Assembly: GCF_000699445.3 (NCBI RefSeq)
Contig: NC_067197.1
Location: 10,856,152 to 10,920,151, forward strand
Length of the DNA stretch: 64,000 nucleotides
Reading direction: 5' to 3'
Source of the DNA: Schistosoma haematobium
Taxonomy: Eukaryota; Platyhelminthes; Trematoda; Strigeidida; Schistosomatidae
The notes under the pieces were generated by a model. It worked only from the letters and a program-made list of their open reading frames with translations, had not been told where the DNA came from and ran no database searches. Shown here one piece after another: positions 1 through 10,948 of the stretch (position 1 is its first letter; each line of letters starts with the position of its first letter). The position numbers and the translations under genes were made by a program.

Positions 1-65
1 TTAATCATATTTGTATGACAACTCATTTTATACTGTGCAAAAATATTCTCACTTTTATCATTCAG

Positions 66-176
66 CTCCATTCGGATCGCGAAATTGGGACCTATGTTTC
101 TGATCGATATTCTTACTATGCGTTTCAGTTTTTGGAGTCTGTTACTCCTTCGAGCAAAAGAACATTGTATGATTTT
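66..176 (+). CDS. PIGK: PIGK (GPI8) exon, internal: GPI-anchor transamidase catalytic subunit
   Basis: Seen: an open segment of 37 codons between a TTCAG acceptor (ends at 65) and a GTAAGT donor (starts at 177), read in phase 0. The peptide contains HSDREIGTYVSDRYSYYAF and ends TLYDF. Known: this resembles the part of PIGK just after the caspase-like (peptidase C13) domain, which has an HS..xxGxYxxDRxxxYAxxFLE pattern. PIGK cuts the GPI attachment signal from precursor proteins in the ER membrane and forms the thioester intermediate with the GPI anchor. The catalytic His and Cys lie upstream of this window, so they cannot be checked. The next two exons join in phase and continue the same family match, which makes the assignment strong. 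The 5' part of the gene lies to the left of the window. Confidence 0.87.
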
Positions 177-755
177 GTAAGTTTAAATTATACCATAGCT
201 TTTTGTTTCTGTGCTGAGAACTCCGTATAGCTTTATGTGCTAGATTAAACAATCGACAGTAAAATTGATGGTTATCTTACTATTCCTTATATTAACCTTG
301 TTAGTTGTCACTCTTATCACTAAAACGTAAGGGCTGGTGAAACTTTTCATCATAATGAATGTTATACTCATAAAATGACTAGTAATGTAGTTAGTAGCTT
401 GATTTTTACCGAAACGTCAAAAATTGATAGGAATAATAAACTGCAAAAACGAGTTTATATCATGACAAGACAGATTTTGATATTGAAGTTTGATAAGAAA
501 AACAGGTGAATAGAAATAAGTTGTGTTGGGGGGGGATTGGAAGTTAGCTTGGTGATTGAAAATGAGTGAAGCGATTTAATTGCTTCATTTGTACACACAG
601 TTCTGCTTGGTTTATATGTGTTGTGGAAGTTTCAGCAGTTCAAATAAGGCAACAGGTCTGTGTTTTTAGTAGATTTCTACTCACTACGTGAATAACTTAG
701 AATTTTTAATTTAGCCTCATGGAATGACCATTGTTCACAAAGTGTCCAGTCCTTG

Positions 756-1301
756 TCAGTCAGTCAGTCAGCTACAACGTAGGACCAGGCACATATATGC
801 ATCGGTCCAAGTTGCCATACGTCATTAACACAACAAGATGGACACCGGATTCATAAAAGTAGTTAATTCAGAGGTGGTAATATATGAAAGAAAGATTGCA
901 ATAAGGATATAGTACAAGAAGAAAGAATTAGTTCGTAGAAAGAAAGATATGAGGTGGTTTTAATCTTAGTTTAAGAGAAGATAGTGTATACACCTACGTC
1001 ACTGTGATCGATTCTGAGCCATGTCACCAATAGTCTCCAACCATTGGTTACGATAGTCACGCGGACCCCAATCAAGTAGTCTGCATCTACCAACATGGCT
1101 CAGACCAGAAGTTAGTGACTTCAAGCACTGATGCCACGTTTTGGTTTGGCCGCCCCTAACTTTCTTCCAACCATCTCCAATACCGGATAGCATTGCACGT
1201 CGTGGTAATCGGTATTCAGGCATACGTAACACGTGGCCCAACCATCTCAGTCGATGAAGATTCACAACCTCATCAACTGATTTACCATCATTCCCTAATG
1301 A
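756..1301 (-). mobile_element. 5'-truncated RTE-like (SR3/Perere-3-type) non-LTR retrotransposon with 13-bp target duplication
   Basis: Seen: the 13-mer TGTCCAGTCCTTG occurs at 743-755 and again at 1302-1314, directly flanking this segment. On the minus strand the 3' end is a four-fold repeat of the tetramer CTGA (756-771), which is how RTE elements of this type end. Its 3' UTR closely matches the 3' end of the second copy of the family at 56490-56572. The element is 5'-truncated, as expected from target-primed reverse transcription, and it keeps only the C-terminal coding part and the 3' UTR. It lies antisense in a PIGK intron. Confidence 0.85.
999..1301 (-). pseudogene. C-terminal fragment of an RTE reverse transcriptase polyprotein
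   Basis: The open frame on the minus strand carries the conserved tail of RTE proteins: a LHRLRWLGHVLRM block, a KVRGGQTKTWHQCLKSLTS block and a WGPRDYRNQWLE block, ending DMAQNRSQ. This region lies downstream of the polymerase domain and its function is unknown. The frame continues upstream to 1337, but codons beyond 1301 are host flank past the target duplication, so the apparent start methionine is not real. The catalytic RT domain is absent, so the copy is dead. Confidence 0.83.
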
Positions 1302-2093
1302 TGTCCAGTCCTTGAGTGCGGTGTGGATCTGTTTCAATATACAGATGGTGTTCTTAAATCTACAGCGATTACGATGATAAATATAATTTCTAACTTTTCA
1401 TCTCCCTTAACTACCCAACGCCTATCTGGAGATTGAAGATGTAAAATCCAGGCAAATCAACCATGTTTTAAACACTGCAACAAATGTATTCACTAAGTTT
1501 CATCCAGTTATTTTTCTTGCTGTTAATTTCATATTCAACTTTTGCTCTTCATCTTGTAAGCTGTGTTTCTCTGTGCCGAAGCATGATATGGTACACTGAA
1601 AAGATTAGCATATATGATAATTCCTACATTTTTTAAGAGCATTATCAACAACTGTCATTTTCCGTGACACGTGATTGTTGTTCGAGATTAAAGAAATAGC
1701 CTATATATAATTAAAACAATTTGAATGAATTGTTCTTGAACAGTTTAAGCTGTTTCAATATTATTTTGACAGTGGTTGTAACCAATGACTGGATGTCTCA
1801 TTGGGTAAATTACAGTGTTGGTAATGAATCCACCTTTACTTTCTCATTTATTTCGATCATATAATTACTGAGTGTTTATTTTATTTCTGTCTAATGTTGC
1901 TTCCTGATTTTTCGTCGTATCTTTACAACATGGAGTAACTTTGATCGATACATTCTTGTGATAGACTCTATAGACTTATTAGCTTTTTCACAAGCGGATT
2001 ATGTATCTCAGTAAACGTACTTAAGTCAGTTATTTAGCTATACAAATTAATTGCATTGTGTTTTTACTTCTTTATTTTGTAACCTAGTCCCAG

Positions 2094-2260
2094 TTATGCT
2101 CTTTCTCATTATGTCAATCAACTGTTATCACTCGATCTGATTTATTTAGACGTGATATACGTCGCGTACTTGTTACAGACTTTTTTGGTAGCGTGCGTCA
2201 TATAATCCCTGGACCAGTTATAGAAATTAACAATTCCACTTTGTATGAAAACAATACATT
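2094..2260 (+). CDS. PIGK: PIGK (GPI8) exon, penultimate
   Basis: Seen: after the acceptor CCCAG (2091-2093) a frame stays open for 167 bp to the donor GTAAGT at 2261. It starts in phase 0, matching the end of the previous exon, and ends in phase 2. The peptide has a Cys-containing stretch (LCSFSLCQSTVITRSDLFRR) and then VLVTDFFGSVRHI. Known: the TDFFGSVR block following an RxDLFxRD segment is a hallmark of PIGK near the end of its lumenal part. The following residues (PGPVIEINNSTLYENNTL) are poorly conserved and carry two possible N-glycosylation sequons (NNS, NNT). Together with the exon at 66-176 this is what identifies the gene. Confidence 0.9.
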
Positions 2261-2567
2261 GTAAGTTCACTGCACATGCACACAATTATTTTTTTGATTG
2301 AGAACAAAGTGTATTTGAGAATGGACAGTTTGAAAATGTAAATCCACTCTTCCTAGTCTAGTTCAATTCATTTTGTATAAGGATAAGAAAACTTGTTTTA
2401 TGTAGTGTAATTATATTTGCACAGCTCGACTACTTAATAATCTTTTAAACACAGTTATTTAAATACAACCTGGTTAACAGCTTGATTTCATCTATCTATA
2501 TAAAGCAGGCCTAATAACTTTGAAAGAACTTGTTCGAATTCTGTAATGATTCTGTTTATTTTAACAG
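2261..2567 (+). other. PIGK last intron
   Basis: This is a 307-bp AT-rich intron, with GTAAGT at the start and TTTTAACAG at the end. It contains no other feature. Confidence 0.8.
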
Positions 2568-2730
2568 AAGTAATCTCTTAGTAATTGAATTATTCATCAT
2601 CCTATCAGTATACGTCACATGTTCAACCTCCATTCTACCTACTTTAGTTAAAGCAGCTGCGTTGGTATTACTATATCGGTGGTTGAAATTCATGACCCCT
2701 TTTGACGGAAAATTAAAAGTATGGTTATAA
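2568..2730 (+). CDS. PIGK: PIGK (GPI8) terminal exon with transmembrane segment
   Basis: Seen: the acceptor TTTTAACAG is followed by one base that completes the split codon, then 53 sense codons and TAA at 2728-2730. The peptide is hydrophobic (LLVIELFIILSVYVTC, then LPTLVKAAALVLLYRWL) and ends in a short polar tail, GKLKVWL. Known: PIGK proteins of animals end in one membrane span and a short cytosolic tail, so position and composition fit. The hydrophobic part could form one long span or two short ones. Phase agreement across both splice junctions supports this as the real end of the gene. Confidence 0.83.
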
Positions 2731-2893
2731 ATCTTTAAAAATAAGCTACTGGTTAGCCTGAATTTCTAAGTGTATCGTTATGTGATTAGGAGTGCATTTT
2801 GTATCTCCTGTATGAATTATTTAAATCGACTGTTAATAATACACTATTGTAATACGACTAGTTATAATTCATATAAACTAGTAATCACTTTGC

Positions 2894-2899
2894 AATAAA
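2894..2899 (+). terminator. Candidate polyadenylation signal of PIGK
   Basis: AATAAA lies 164 bp downstream of the PIGK stop codon and is the first canonical signal on the plus strand after it. Usage is inferred. Confidence 0.45.
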
Positions 2900-4950
2900 A
2901 ACTCATTAACCGTTCAGCACTAATTAAATGTACAGTGTACATTCTTGGTCTTGGTATCCGGAACCTTGCGGTATAATAGTGGTGTAAACATGATCAATAT
3001 GCGTATTGAGTTGATTCTACGTGTGATGCATCTTGATAACAGGAATATCGTTCAAATACTCGTCTCTCTTTATGAATAATATAGTCTAACAATCTGCAAA
3101 AGTCTCTCCAATTCTTTTTTGCCTATGTTCTTCATTACTTCACTTTTTCGATGGAAGTGTAGTAAAAATGAGTTTGTTCACCTAACATCCAAATAGTGGT
3201 TCAAATGTGCTGGTCGACACCAACGGATTATTGAGTTTATGTTACGCAGCCTGAAAGTAATAACTCATCTTGTTCATTTTCAAAAGTGGTTGTACTATAA
3301 ACAGAATAAAGATTTAGGTAAAATGTCATTGGATGTTGTAATTCAGTCGGTTATTAATGTAGTTGGTTCCATAAGGTCTAAAACCAAAATTTTCGTGTTG
3401 TGATTTCAATATACCTGAGATACCCGACAAATAGGGCTTCTTGTGTGACGGAGATAATTCGTTCTCATGTTTGTGTTAATATCAACGTTAAGTGATTTTC
3501 TAATGTAGGAAAACTATATTCAGTGAAATGAGTGTATTTCTACAATCGTGGGCTGATGAAGCGCAATAGGTATCTGTGAAACTAGTAACATTTCCACGCT
3601 AGTTATTAAAGATGTACATGTTTAAATTTGTAAAGCCTTAAAAGGGTGTTTTAAACGGTCATTTTCTCGAAGATTCCTTGTTTTAGTTTTTGTGTACTTT
3701 GTCTACGTATCCAATTGTCTTTTTCATTGCTACAATGTCCTTCTATTTTTCTATATTTTATGATTATAGAATTAAACACTGAATCGAAGCATTTTTCGTA
3801 CGTTACACCTCTCAACGTGTATCTGTGATACTAGTTTTTTAATTAATATATTATTGTACAATCCGTTAGACCGTTTACATACATTTTTTCTGTAATAATT
3901 GTTTTAAAATTTATTGAATTTCGTTAATATGCCATCATAACTTTTGTAATACCACAGGGAAGAGCTATGTTTGTCAATCGCTATAAATTTTCAGCCTATT
4001 CATGCTATCAGTAGAACTTTATGGTTTGACGTTATCGAAGTAGTTTTTAATTTCCTAAGTGATAGTGTAATTCCGTTCGGTGCGGAAATACATGACTGAC
4101 ACCTGTTTCAAAGATTAGTTGAAGATATGAAGTTCTTTGTGACAATATTTTCAGATTGAGGTATATCACCGTGTTATTCCAGTTATTGTTTACGGTAAAA
4201 TGGCGTGGATGCTAACTGTTTTATGAACTTGTTTATCTACAGAGTATGATTAAACGGTTATTTGAGTCCCACTTAACCATGTGCAGCATCATGCTTGTCA
4301 CTGTTATCATTTTCTATGAGAGAGCATTATTTTAACGTTAAACAGCATCCAACTTCAGGAATGATGTCGTTATACATTACCCTTGTAATGTATGACAACC
4401 CAAACACATCGAAACCACTCGTCGCCATGCATTATAAGACCAGAAGTCGACTACAAATAACTTGCGGTTAAGTATTTTCCACACAACCGGTGACACTAGG
4501 CATAAACGGCAGCAGAAGATTTGTGTATGTGCGTTTTAAATGATGAGCCAAACTGAACGAACATTACTCATTATTCCGAATAATCGTTGTGAGAGATAGG
4601 TTTAATAATATGATACGAAGTCCTGTTTACCGTTGGTCTGACTGCTAATTACAATCGTTAATATAGCTCAAAAACGAATAATATATAGTATGAAAAAGAT
4701 ACAGGAGTTAGGTAGAGAAATAGTAATCGATAAGTGCATAATCGTAGAGATACAAGGGCATCAAAATGAGACATACATTTATGCTAAGGATCAGGATCTT
4801 AATGAAGACGGCTGTTCCGAAGGTGAAAATAACTCAACAGTCACATGCTGTCTGAGTTAGGTTGAATATGTGAGTGCTTATTAGTAGTAAACACCACAGC
4901 GGTCTGTCTTCGTCCAATTCTCCCGTTTATTAGCTTTGTTCGTGAGCACG
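2900..4950. other. Intergenic DNA, no gene recognised
   Basis: AT-rich sequence with no long open frame and no exon I could assign. The only item of note is a weak CTGATGA...GAAAC motif at 3553-3582, which is treated as rejected. Confidence 0.5.
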
Positions 4951-4959
4951 GTTTAACTC

Positions 4960-5757
4960 ATGAGAACTGTCTATGTCTTGGAGAGATCTTCGGGACTGCC
5001 ATTCTTTTCAAGCAGTTTTACTTTCAAAATAATTTCATCCATCCTGTCTGATACACAGAACAATTATAGGACAGTATTTTCACTTGACACTTCCCGTCGC
5101 AAAAGACTGAAAAGTCCCGTATCAGAGAGGAATGCAAACTGAAAGAGGCAAAACGATTTATATTTATTGCAAAGGCTAGTACCACAAAGTTTGCACGAAT
5201 TTGACACCTGCGTCTTTCAACCGGTTTAGTAAAGTCGGAATCTTACAATGTGTTTGACGTAACTGTAGTTGCTACTCCAACGAAATTTGTCGAATAGGCA
5301 CAGGTCGTAAGCAAGAACCTACATAACGACATAAGAGAAAATCTTACCATCCTTAAATGTGGTCGAGATACTGAAGACTGATCATAGTGACAAGTCAGTT
5401 ATTTTTCATAGGGTCTAAGAGAGTGAAAGCTCTGAATCGAAAACTCGTTTCGAGCATGATATTGGGTTGATAAAAGAACTACTAAGTCAACCTATGCTTC
5501 AAAATATATCCGGAGTCACCTAGCTAAAGGTGTATAGATTAGGTAGTCAAGTAAACTTAAAAACAACTCATACCAGGCTGCTTAAAGTAGTAATCAAATC
5601 TCCTAATGAACGGAAATTATTTTTAGAGAATGGACATAAATTAAAGGGTTCAGGAGTTTTCGTCTGTAAGGTCTTGCCTCTGGCAGACTGTGTAAAAAGA
5701 CGGGAAGCCGAAAAAAACTACAACTTAGGTTAGACGCTGGCCAAAAGGACAAAAAAG
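4960..5757 (+). pseudogene. Relic of CR1 ORF1-like region
   Basis: This stretch reads in broken frames as the low-complexity and conserved region upstream of the endonuclease in schistosome CR1 elements. The clearest part is at 5530-5733, with MYRLGSQVNLKTTHTRLLKV, then KSPNERKLFLENGHKLKGSG and VKRREAEK. Stops and frame changes occur between about 5150 and 5520. The block LKSPNERKL...KLKGSGVF is the feature I recognise. The exact function of this part of CR1 proteins (nucleic-acid binding in general) cannot be shown from the relic. It is cut at 5757 by the LTR element. Confidence 0.65.
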
Positions 5758-5761
5758 CTGT

Positions 5762-6144
5762 TGTTGATCACCAACGTAGATGATCTATGTCGAAATGATT
5801 GGAGGCCTACTCGAGTTAGACATGAATGGTGTGACAAACTAGCTAATGTCGAAGTCACACCTTGTGGTCAGCATCTTACGTGGACTACCCCATTGACGTA
5901 TCACGGTACCATAGATGCTTTGAAGACTGTACAACACAGAGGACGTTATCACAGAAATATATTAGTTAAGGTAGATACAAGCGAAAGTAAGACCACTGCC
6001 GCATGGGCCAGTCCATGGCGTATGATTAACTAATGCGCGTTGGTTGTACATGACCTTGGCAGGGAGCGACGATCTGTTCGACATTCAGTGATCCAACTGT
6101 CGGATGATTTGGCTAGGGCTCAGTGACATTTCACTGGCCCTACA
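5762..6144 (-). repeat. 3' LTR of the non-autonomous LTR element
   Basis: Near-identical partner of 8439-8821 (two mismatches in 383 bp). It is preceded on the minus strand by a polypurine-like tract. The open frame at 5761-6033 on the plus strand lies wholly inside this repeat and is not a gene. Confidence 0.8.
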
Positions 6145-8438
6145 ATACTCCCCCACCAGATTCAGCGGCCGTTTGAATCGGTACCAAACATGTTGGGAGC
6201 AGTCGCGCGCCGGAGAGTGCCAGACGAATATTATAAATCCTCCAGGTATTGCTTATCTGTAAAACAAATGGAAAGGAGGCGGCAGAAACTGGTCGCGAAA
6301 CAGCGAGTCATAATATGTTATTAGGACGTTGGTTAAACGTAAAGCGATTAACCATAGAAATAATGAAAAGAACAAAACGTTTTATTGTTCTATCAAGTCG
6401 CGCTGAAATATATAGCCTTGACAAGTAATTCAGTTCCTCCGATGACAAACGTTAAGTCTGCCGCAAGAGTAATGATGCTATAGCGATAGTAGGATAAGTG
6501 TATTATCAATCGATATCCATATTTGTACTGTCATTAGTTTAAAGTTGTAAGTCGGACAGTGTCGTTGACAGCTATTAATTAGTGTCAAATTCTAGTTATA
6601 TCTATATCTAACAGACTAACCGTAAGTACAGAAGTATAACAGTGAAGAGTGGTCGTGATTTCGTTGTGCGAAGCTATTGACCAACTTGTAGTCACAGTTT
6701 GAAAAGTCCATGACTGCTGTTACAGTCAGTAAGGGTTGAAGGCTACAAATCCACAGCAAAGGTGGCACGATGAAGTCTCTAAAAGATGATAAACGGTGAA
6801 TGCTGCGTGTTTGTTCGGTTAGTGAACAGAAAAATATCGAAAAGAACATAAGAAACCAAGAGTGTCACTCTGGACTCATGTCAATGATACCCGTGAAAAA
6901 CGCTGTCAGTGTTGGGATAGAGGCGACAATATCGTTTTCAGTTTGCAGGAGATTCGCTCGACTGCATAAACTGATGATTCGCGCGAATGATATTGTCGTC
7001 AGACCACCAATTGAACTGGACAGGTTGTAAATCGTCGAGTAGTTGAACAGCCGATTGATGTACCGGAATCATCTGTTAAATAACAGCCACGAGGAAACAA
7101 TACTTCATAAAATGAAGTACGACATCGAAATAGAACAACTACAATAGTTCAGATGTGTTACAATGTCAAGTCTAAATAACATCGTTCTTACGTATACTGA
7201 CAGTTGCACTGAACGTTCGTTTAGGTATGATTAGCGTAACAGTTGGATGTGTGAATAAAAACATATACGAAAACTATGGTTGGGTTCGTGGAGAATTTTC
7301 GAGGACGTTTAGATATTTTCCGAACCCGTATCGCATGTAAATAAACCGAAAATAGAATTAAAATGACTGTCGTGTAATAAGGAAATGGAGCCATGATTAC
7401 CCGTGTGAATTAATAGCAAATACAAAGGGTATAATAAACATTAATTAAAATGGTAACCACCAATGTAACTAAGGTTTAGAGGGTCCATGTAACGTGGCCA
7501 TTTCGTAAAAGGATGATACAAAGAGCTTATTACCTAGCATTAAGTGACATATTAAGTACGACAACATGTGTACTTGGGACATGGACTAAGCGTGCTCGTG
7601 TACATGCAATATGTTTTACCACAGTATGTCGACTAACGAGTCATAAATGTACATGATTTCGACTAAAACTTGACGGCAGTGACAGAATATATGACTAGTT
7701 TACGTGAAAGCAACTACGAAATGTTATCACGCATCATAAATATAGTACGAAATAATCTAATGAAATTATGAAACTCGCCTGGGTTACTCTTGCCTCTCAG
7801 TAATGAAGATATGAAGTAGGCAGTAGTTTGAATCTGGATTATGTACGAGGTACTGTTGATTAAATTTTTCGATTAACACAGCATTGTAGACTGACGAACA
7901 GTCTAAACGAGATCTAAGATCGCAGGAAATTTATAGTTCAAACTCACCGTAAATTTATAGCATTCGTATCCTCTGTTTGGCCATGGAACTCAGCAATTGG
8001 AAATTAGGCAGGCAGTGGTAAAAAAGCAGAACATTCTAGTGGATAGTGGTTAAGCAGAAAGATGAATTTATAGTCGATAGTTTATCTTGTCTTATTTATA
8101 CCAGTGGATAAGGTACAAAGAGATATGCGTTCGTGTTGCCTTGTGGCTATACTCACGAGTGGTTGATATTTTAACAGACATATTACACAGGAGCATTTAC
8201 ATGCTGCTAATGCTTGTTAAAGAACCACGATAGCCGATTATAATCGTAGTTGATTGGTTAGTTCTGTCGATTGAACGAATTATCTAGGTTTAAATGCTAA
8301 TCAACATTGACATGAAGCAACGAAAGTTCACAGTAACAGATTAACATAGGCGATGATAAAAATGAAGAAGAATAAGTATAGAATACAATAATAAAGATTA
8401 TAGTGATAGGTTGCGTTATTCGAAGTCTTGCTCACCAG
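6145..8438 (-). other. Body of the non-autonomous LTR element, no coding capacity recognised
   Basis: This stretch of 2294 bp lies between the two LTRs. The short open frames at 6616-6849 (minus) and 6800-7030 (plus) have no family resemblance I can see and overlap each other. The sequence just inside the 5' LTR (minus, from 8437) serves as a candidate primer-binding site. Its 3' end CTCACCA does not match a tRNA I can name with confidence. Confidence 0.6.
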
Positions 8439-8821
8439 TGTAGATCACCAGCGTAGATGATCTATGTCGAAATGATTGGAGGCCTACTCGAGTTAGACAT
8501 GAATGGTGTGACAAACTAGCTAATGTCGAAGTCACACCTTGTGGTCAGCATCTTACGTGGACTACCCCATTGACGTATCACGGTACCATAGATGCTTTGA
8601 AGACTGTACAACACAGAGGACGTTATCACAGAAATATATTAGTTAAGGTAGATACAAGCGAAAGTAAGACCACTGCCGCATGGGCCAGTCCATGGCGTAT
8701 GATTAACTAATGCGCGTTGGTTGTACATGACCTTGGCAGGGAGCGACGATCTGTTCGACATTCAGTGATCCAACTGTCGGATGATTTGGCTAGGGCTCAG
8801 TGACATTTCACTGGCCCTACA
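8439..8821 (-). repeat. 5' LTR of the non-autonomous LTR element
   Basis: Direct repeat of 5762-6144. The apparent start codon at 8781 of the downstream endonuclease relic lies in this LTR and is an artefact of the insertion. Confidence 0.8.
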
Positions 8822-8825
8822 CTGT

Positions 8826-9173
8826 AAACTTTCGGGTTGCAAGTCTTCGACAGAGAATGATGCCGAAGCCACTCTGAGTGAAACACGAAGCCAATTAAAT
8901 AGGCTTCGGGTCTGTTACACCAATACCAGAAGCTTGCTCAATAAGCGATCGGAACTGGGTGTACAGACTGACTCTACAAGGCCAGACATAATCGCAGCAA
9001 CAGGAACTTGGCAGACGCGTCCTATAGATAGAATGGAACCTGATTTTGAGGGTTTTGCGTTAGTAGAAATAGACAGAATCCGGAAGCGTATAGGAGGGGC
9101 AGTAGTTCTATTAATTAGGAATGATTTCCCATTTGCTATTATCGACAGTGCAGCCTGTAACAGCTTAGGTTGA
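8826..9173 (+). pseudogene. CR1 endonuclease, N-terminal part (broken)
   Basis: The frame carries the start of an APE-type endonuclease: RLRVCYTNTRSLLNKRSEL (the catalytic-Asn block), then RPDIIAATGTW, where the family normally has a Glu in the ETW motif and this copy has Gly. This is followed by a RKRIGGAVVLLIRNDFPFAI block. Loss of the catalytic Glu and the stop after NSLG at 9171-9173 show it is dead. The frame would continue at about 9886 after an intervening segment of about 0.7 kb. Confidence 0.75.
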
Positions 9174-9885
9174 TTGGTTCAGAGGTGACCTCATACAACT
9201 AAGCATATGTCAAAACAGTATAGTTTAAGTATTCATTCCATTCCTTATTTTGTATAGACGTTATATTTCCTATTATCTTATGCTGAATGTTGAGAGTCTC
9301 TGTTTGTCTGAACAGGTAATCTCGCGATTCAGTGTGACTTCACGATAATCTAAACAAAAACCTATTCACTACTAGTCTGTTTTCTTCTATCAATAGCACG
9401 AGGGTTACTTACAGGCACGAAACTGGTGAGCCTGACGTGAAAGAGTAGTGTAATGGCATTAAGCTCTAATGACACAATCCACAAAGCTGAACACGAGACA
9501 ATCGGGAAAATAGATATTCAACGTCTAACACAGAGAAAAACCCAACGATGAGGAGGGCGGGGACAAGGAGTTGAATTAATTCGGGTTGATCGGATGGCAT
9601 GGCTCGGCCTTGCAAGTGTGGTCCCTGTTGAATGTTACCTTATGTCCTTTGTTCATATGAAATATATTGCTCTATTTCTAGCCTTCGCTTGTTCTCCATC
9701 ATGTACTGGTGATTGTTACGATGCAGTGAGTTGGTGTAGACGATAATGTGACCTCCACATAAGAACTTATAGATTAGGCAGTTATATCATGACAAATCTA
9801 CAATTTTAGGATTAAGTCCATCACTAGCGCAGTACTAATATCATAGTAAACCATCGTTCTACAAGCCCATGGGAGTCGAATCTGT
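9174..9885. other. Unidentified insertion of about 0.7 kb within the CR1 endonuclease
   Basis: The CR1 reading stops near 9173 (NSLG) and resumes near 9886-9893 (CRLKCKGQELL). The 0.7 kb between has no CR1 similarity and no long open frame. Edges are uncertain: TTAG-like bases occur on both sides, but no convincing target duplication was found. It could be a solo LTR or a small non-autonomous element. Confidence 0.45.
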
Positions 9886-10361
9886 GAATTAGCTAGTTGT
9901 CGTTTGAAATGCAAGGGACAAGAGCTGCTGAGTACTCTGGTCTATCGCAGTCCAGGCTGTGAGGTATATGGTTCTTGCTAAACAGTCTCAATACTTGGTT
10001 ACAAAGTGATCGATGTCTAATCCTATGGTACTTTAATGCACCCACGGTAGACTGGGAAAATCTGCGAACTGAATTGTTAGATAATTCATTTGAGCAAGAA
10101 TAAGTTGATGTGGTTATCACATGTGCCCTGGTGCAACATGTAAAAGAATCGACTAGGTACGACCCGGACACTGAATCATCCTTACTAGATCTTATATTGA
10201 TTCATTATGGGGGTGAGGTTACGAACCTCGATTATATGCCACCCCTAGGTAAAAGTGATCATGCAGTTCCAATTCTTAACTTCCATATGATCGTCAAAAA
10301 CGAACACGCGTCAGATGAATTCAGACCTAACATCTGGAAAGTAAAAACATACAAGATATAA
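9886..10361 (+). pseudogene. CR1 endonuclease, C-terminal part (broken)
   Basis: In shifting plus-strand frames the conserved blocks of the CR1 endonuclease are readable: KCKGQELLSTLVYRSPGC, a decayed FNAPTVDWENL block, and, in an open frame from 10110, a SSLLDLILI block and the terminal KSDHAVP block. The last is the SDH motif, whose Asp and His act in catalysis. There are several stops between 9930 and 10100. The minus-strand frame at 9893-10171 is only a shadow of this relic. Confidence 0.7.
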
Positions 10362-10438
10362 TACATTTATCATCGTCAGTAGATTGGACAATAGAGCCAG
10401 AATCCTCCATTGAAATGGTTTGGGATGTCTTTTGAAAT

Positions 10439-10936
10439 TTGTACGGAAAAGTTATTTCACCCCACATCGCTTGGACCTTAACAAGGGGGCCGAGAATCTC
10501 CCCACCATGGTTCAGTAGGGAGGTTCACATCCTTCTCCGTAAAAGAAGAAAAATGTGGGACAGATTTAGATTACTGGGGACTGATGAGACAAAATCCCAG
10601 TATCGAAAAGCTCGGGATACCTATGCCTCGACTCTCCGTATGTCTAGAAAGTTGTACGAAGAGGAAATCGTTAAGGAATCCATAGAATGTCTTAAACGCT
10701 TGTATTCCTATATAAACCAAAGGACAAAAAGAAGAGGAAATATTCCTGCACCACGGGGAGGCAATACTGCCGCATCATTATTGGACGACGACTTTGGGAA
10801 GGGTCAGGTTTTCTCAAACTACTTTAGCAATGTATATACCATAGGACCCAGGGGCGTTCACCAAAAGTCTGGGAGAACGCCACAGTAAGTCTTGTCTTAA
10901 AAACAGTTACGAAACAAAAATCTGGGGATTACCGAC
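10439..10936 (+). pseudogene. CR1 linker between endonuclease and reverse transcriptase
   Basis: The open frame contains PPWFSREVHILLRKRRKMW, a KLYEEEIVKESIECLKRLYSY block and a KGQVFSNYFSNVYT block, the usual connector of CR1 polyproteins. After 10888 the reading shifts and runs into SGDYRP, the start of RT domain 1. There the RTE element is inserted, within the target GGGATTACCGAC (10925-10936). Confidence 0.75.
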
Positions 10937-10948
10937 TTACTTACTTAC

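Larger units (their letters stand above)
177..2093 (+). other. PIGK intron carrying a truncated RTE element
   Basis: The intron has a GTAAGT donor and a CCCAG acceptor. Its only recognisable content is the minus-strand RTE fragment at 756-1301. The rest is AT-rich and I see no other gene in it. Confidence 0.8.
5762..8821 (-). mobile_element. Young non-autonomous LTR retrotransposon inserted in the CR1 element
   Basis: Seen: two 383-bp direct repeats (5762-6144 and 8439-8821) differ at only two positions (5765/8442 and 5774/8451). On the minus strand each begins TGTAGGGCC and ends ACA. The 4-mer CTGT occurs at 5758-5761 and 8822-8825, flanking the pair as a target duplication. On the minus strand a purine-rich GGTGGGGGAG lies just before the 3' LTR (6145-6159). 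TGGTGAGCAAGAC begins one base after the 5' LTR (8437 downwards), placed as a primer-binding site. The 2294-bp body has no open frame above about 77 codons and no recognisable gag, RT or integrase. Inferred: it was mobilised in trans by an autonomous relative. Confidence 0.78.

Noticed and set aside
3553..3582. CTGATGA...GAAAC as a hammerhead
   Set aside because: The intervening bases do not form stem II and the flanks do not pair as stem I, although part of a stem III could be drawn.
5766..8821. The 379-bp identical blocks as a segmental duplication
   Set aside because: Extending them outward gives TG...CA ends, a flanking CTGT duplication, a purine tract, and CR1 frame continuity across the site, all of which fit an LTR pair better.
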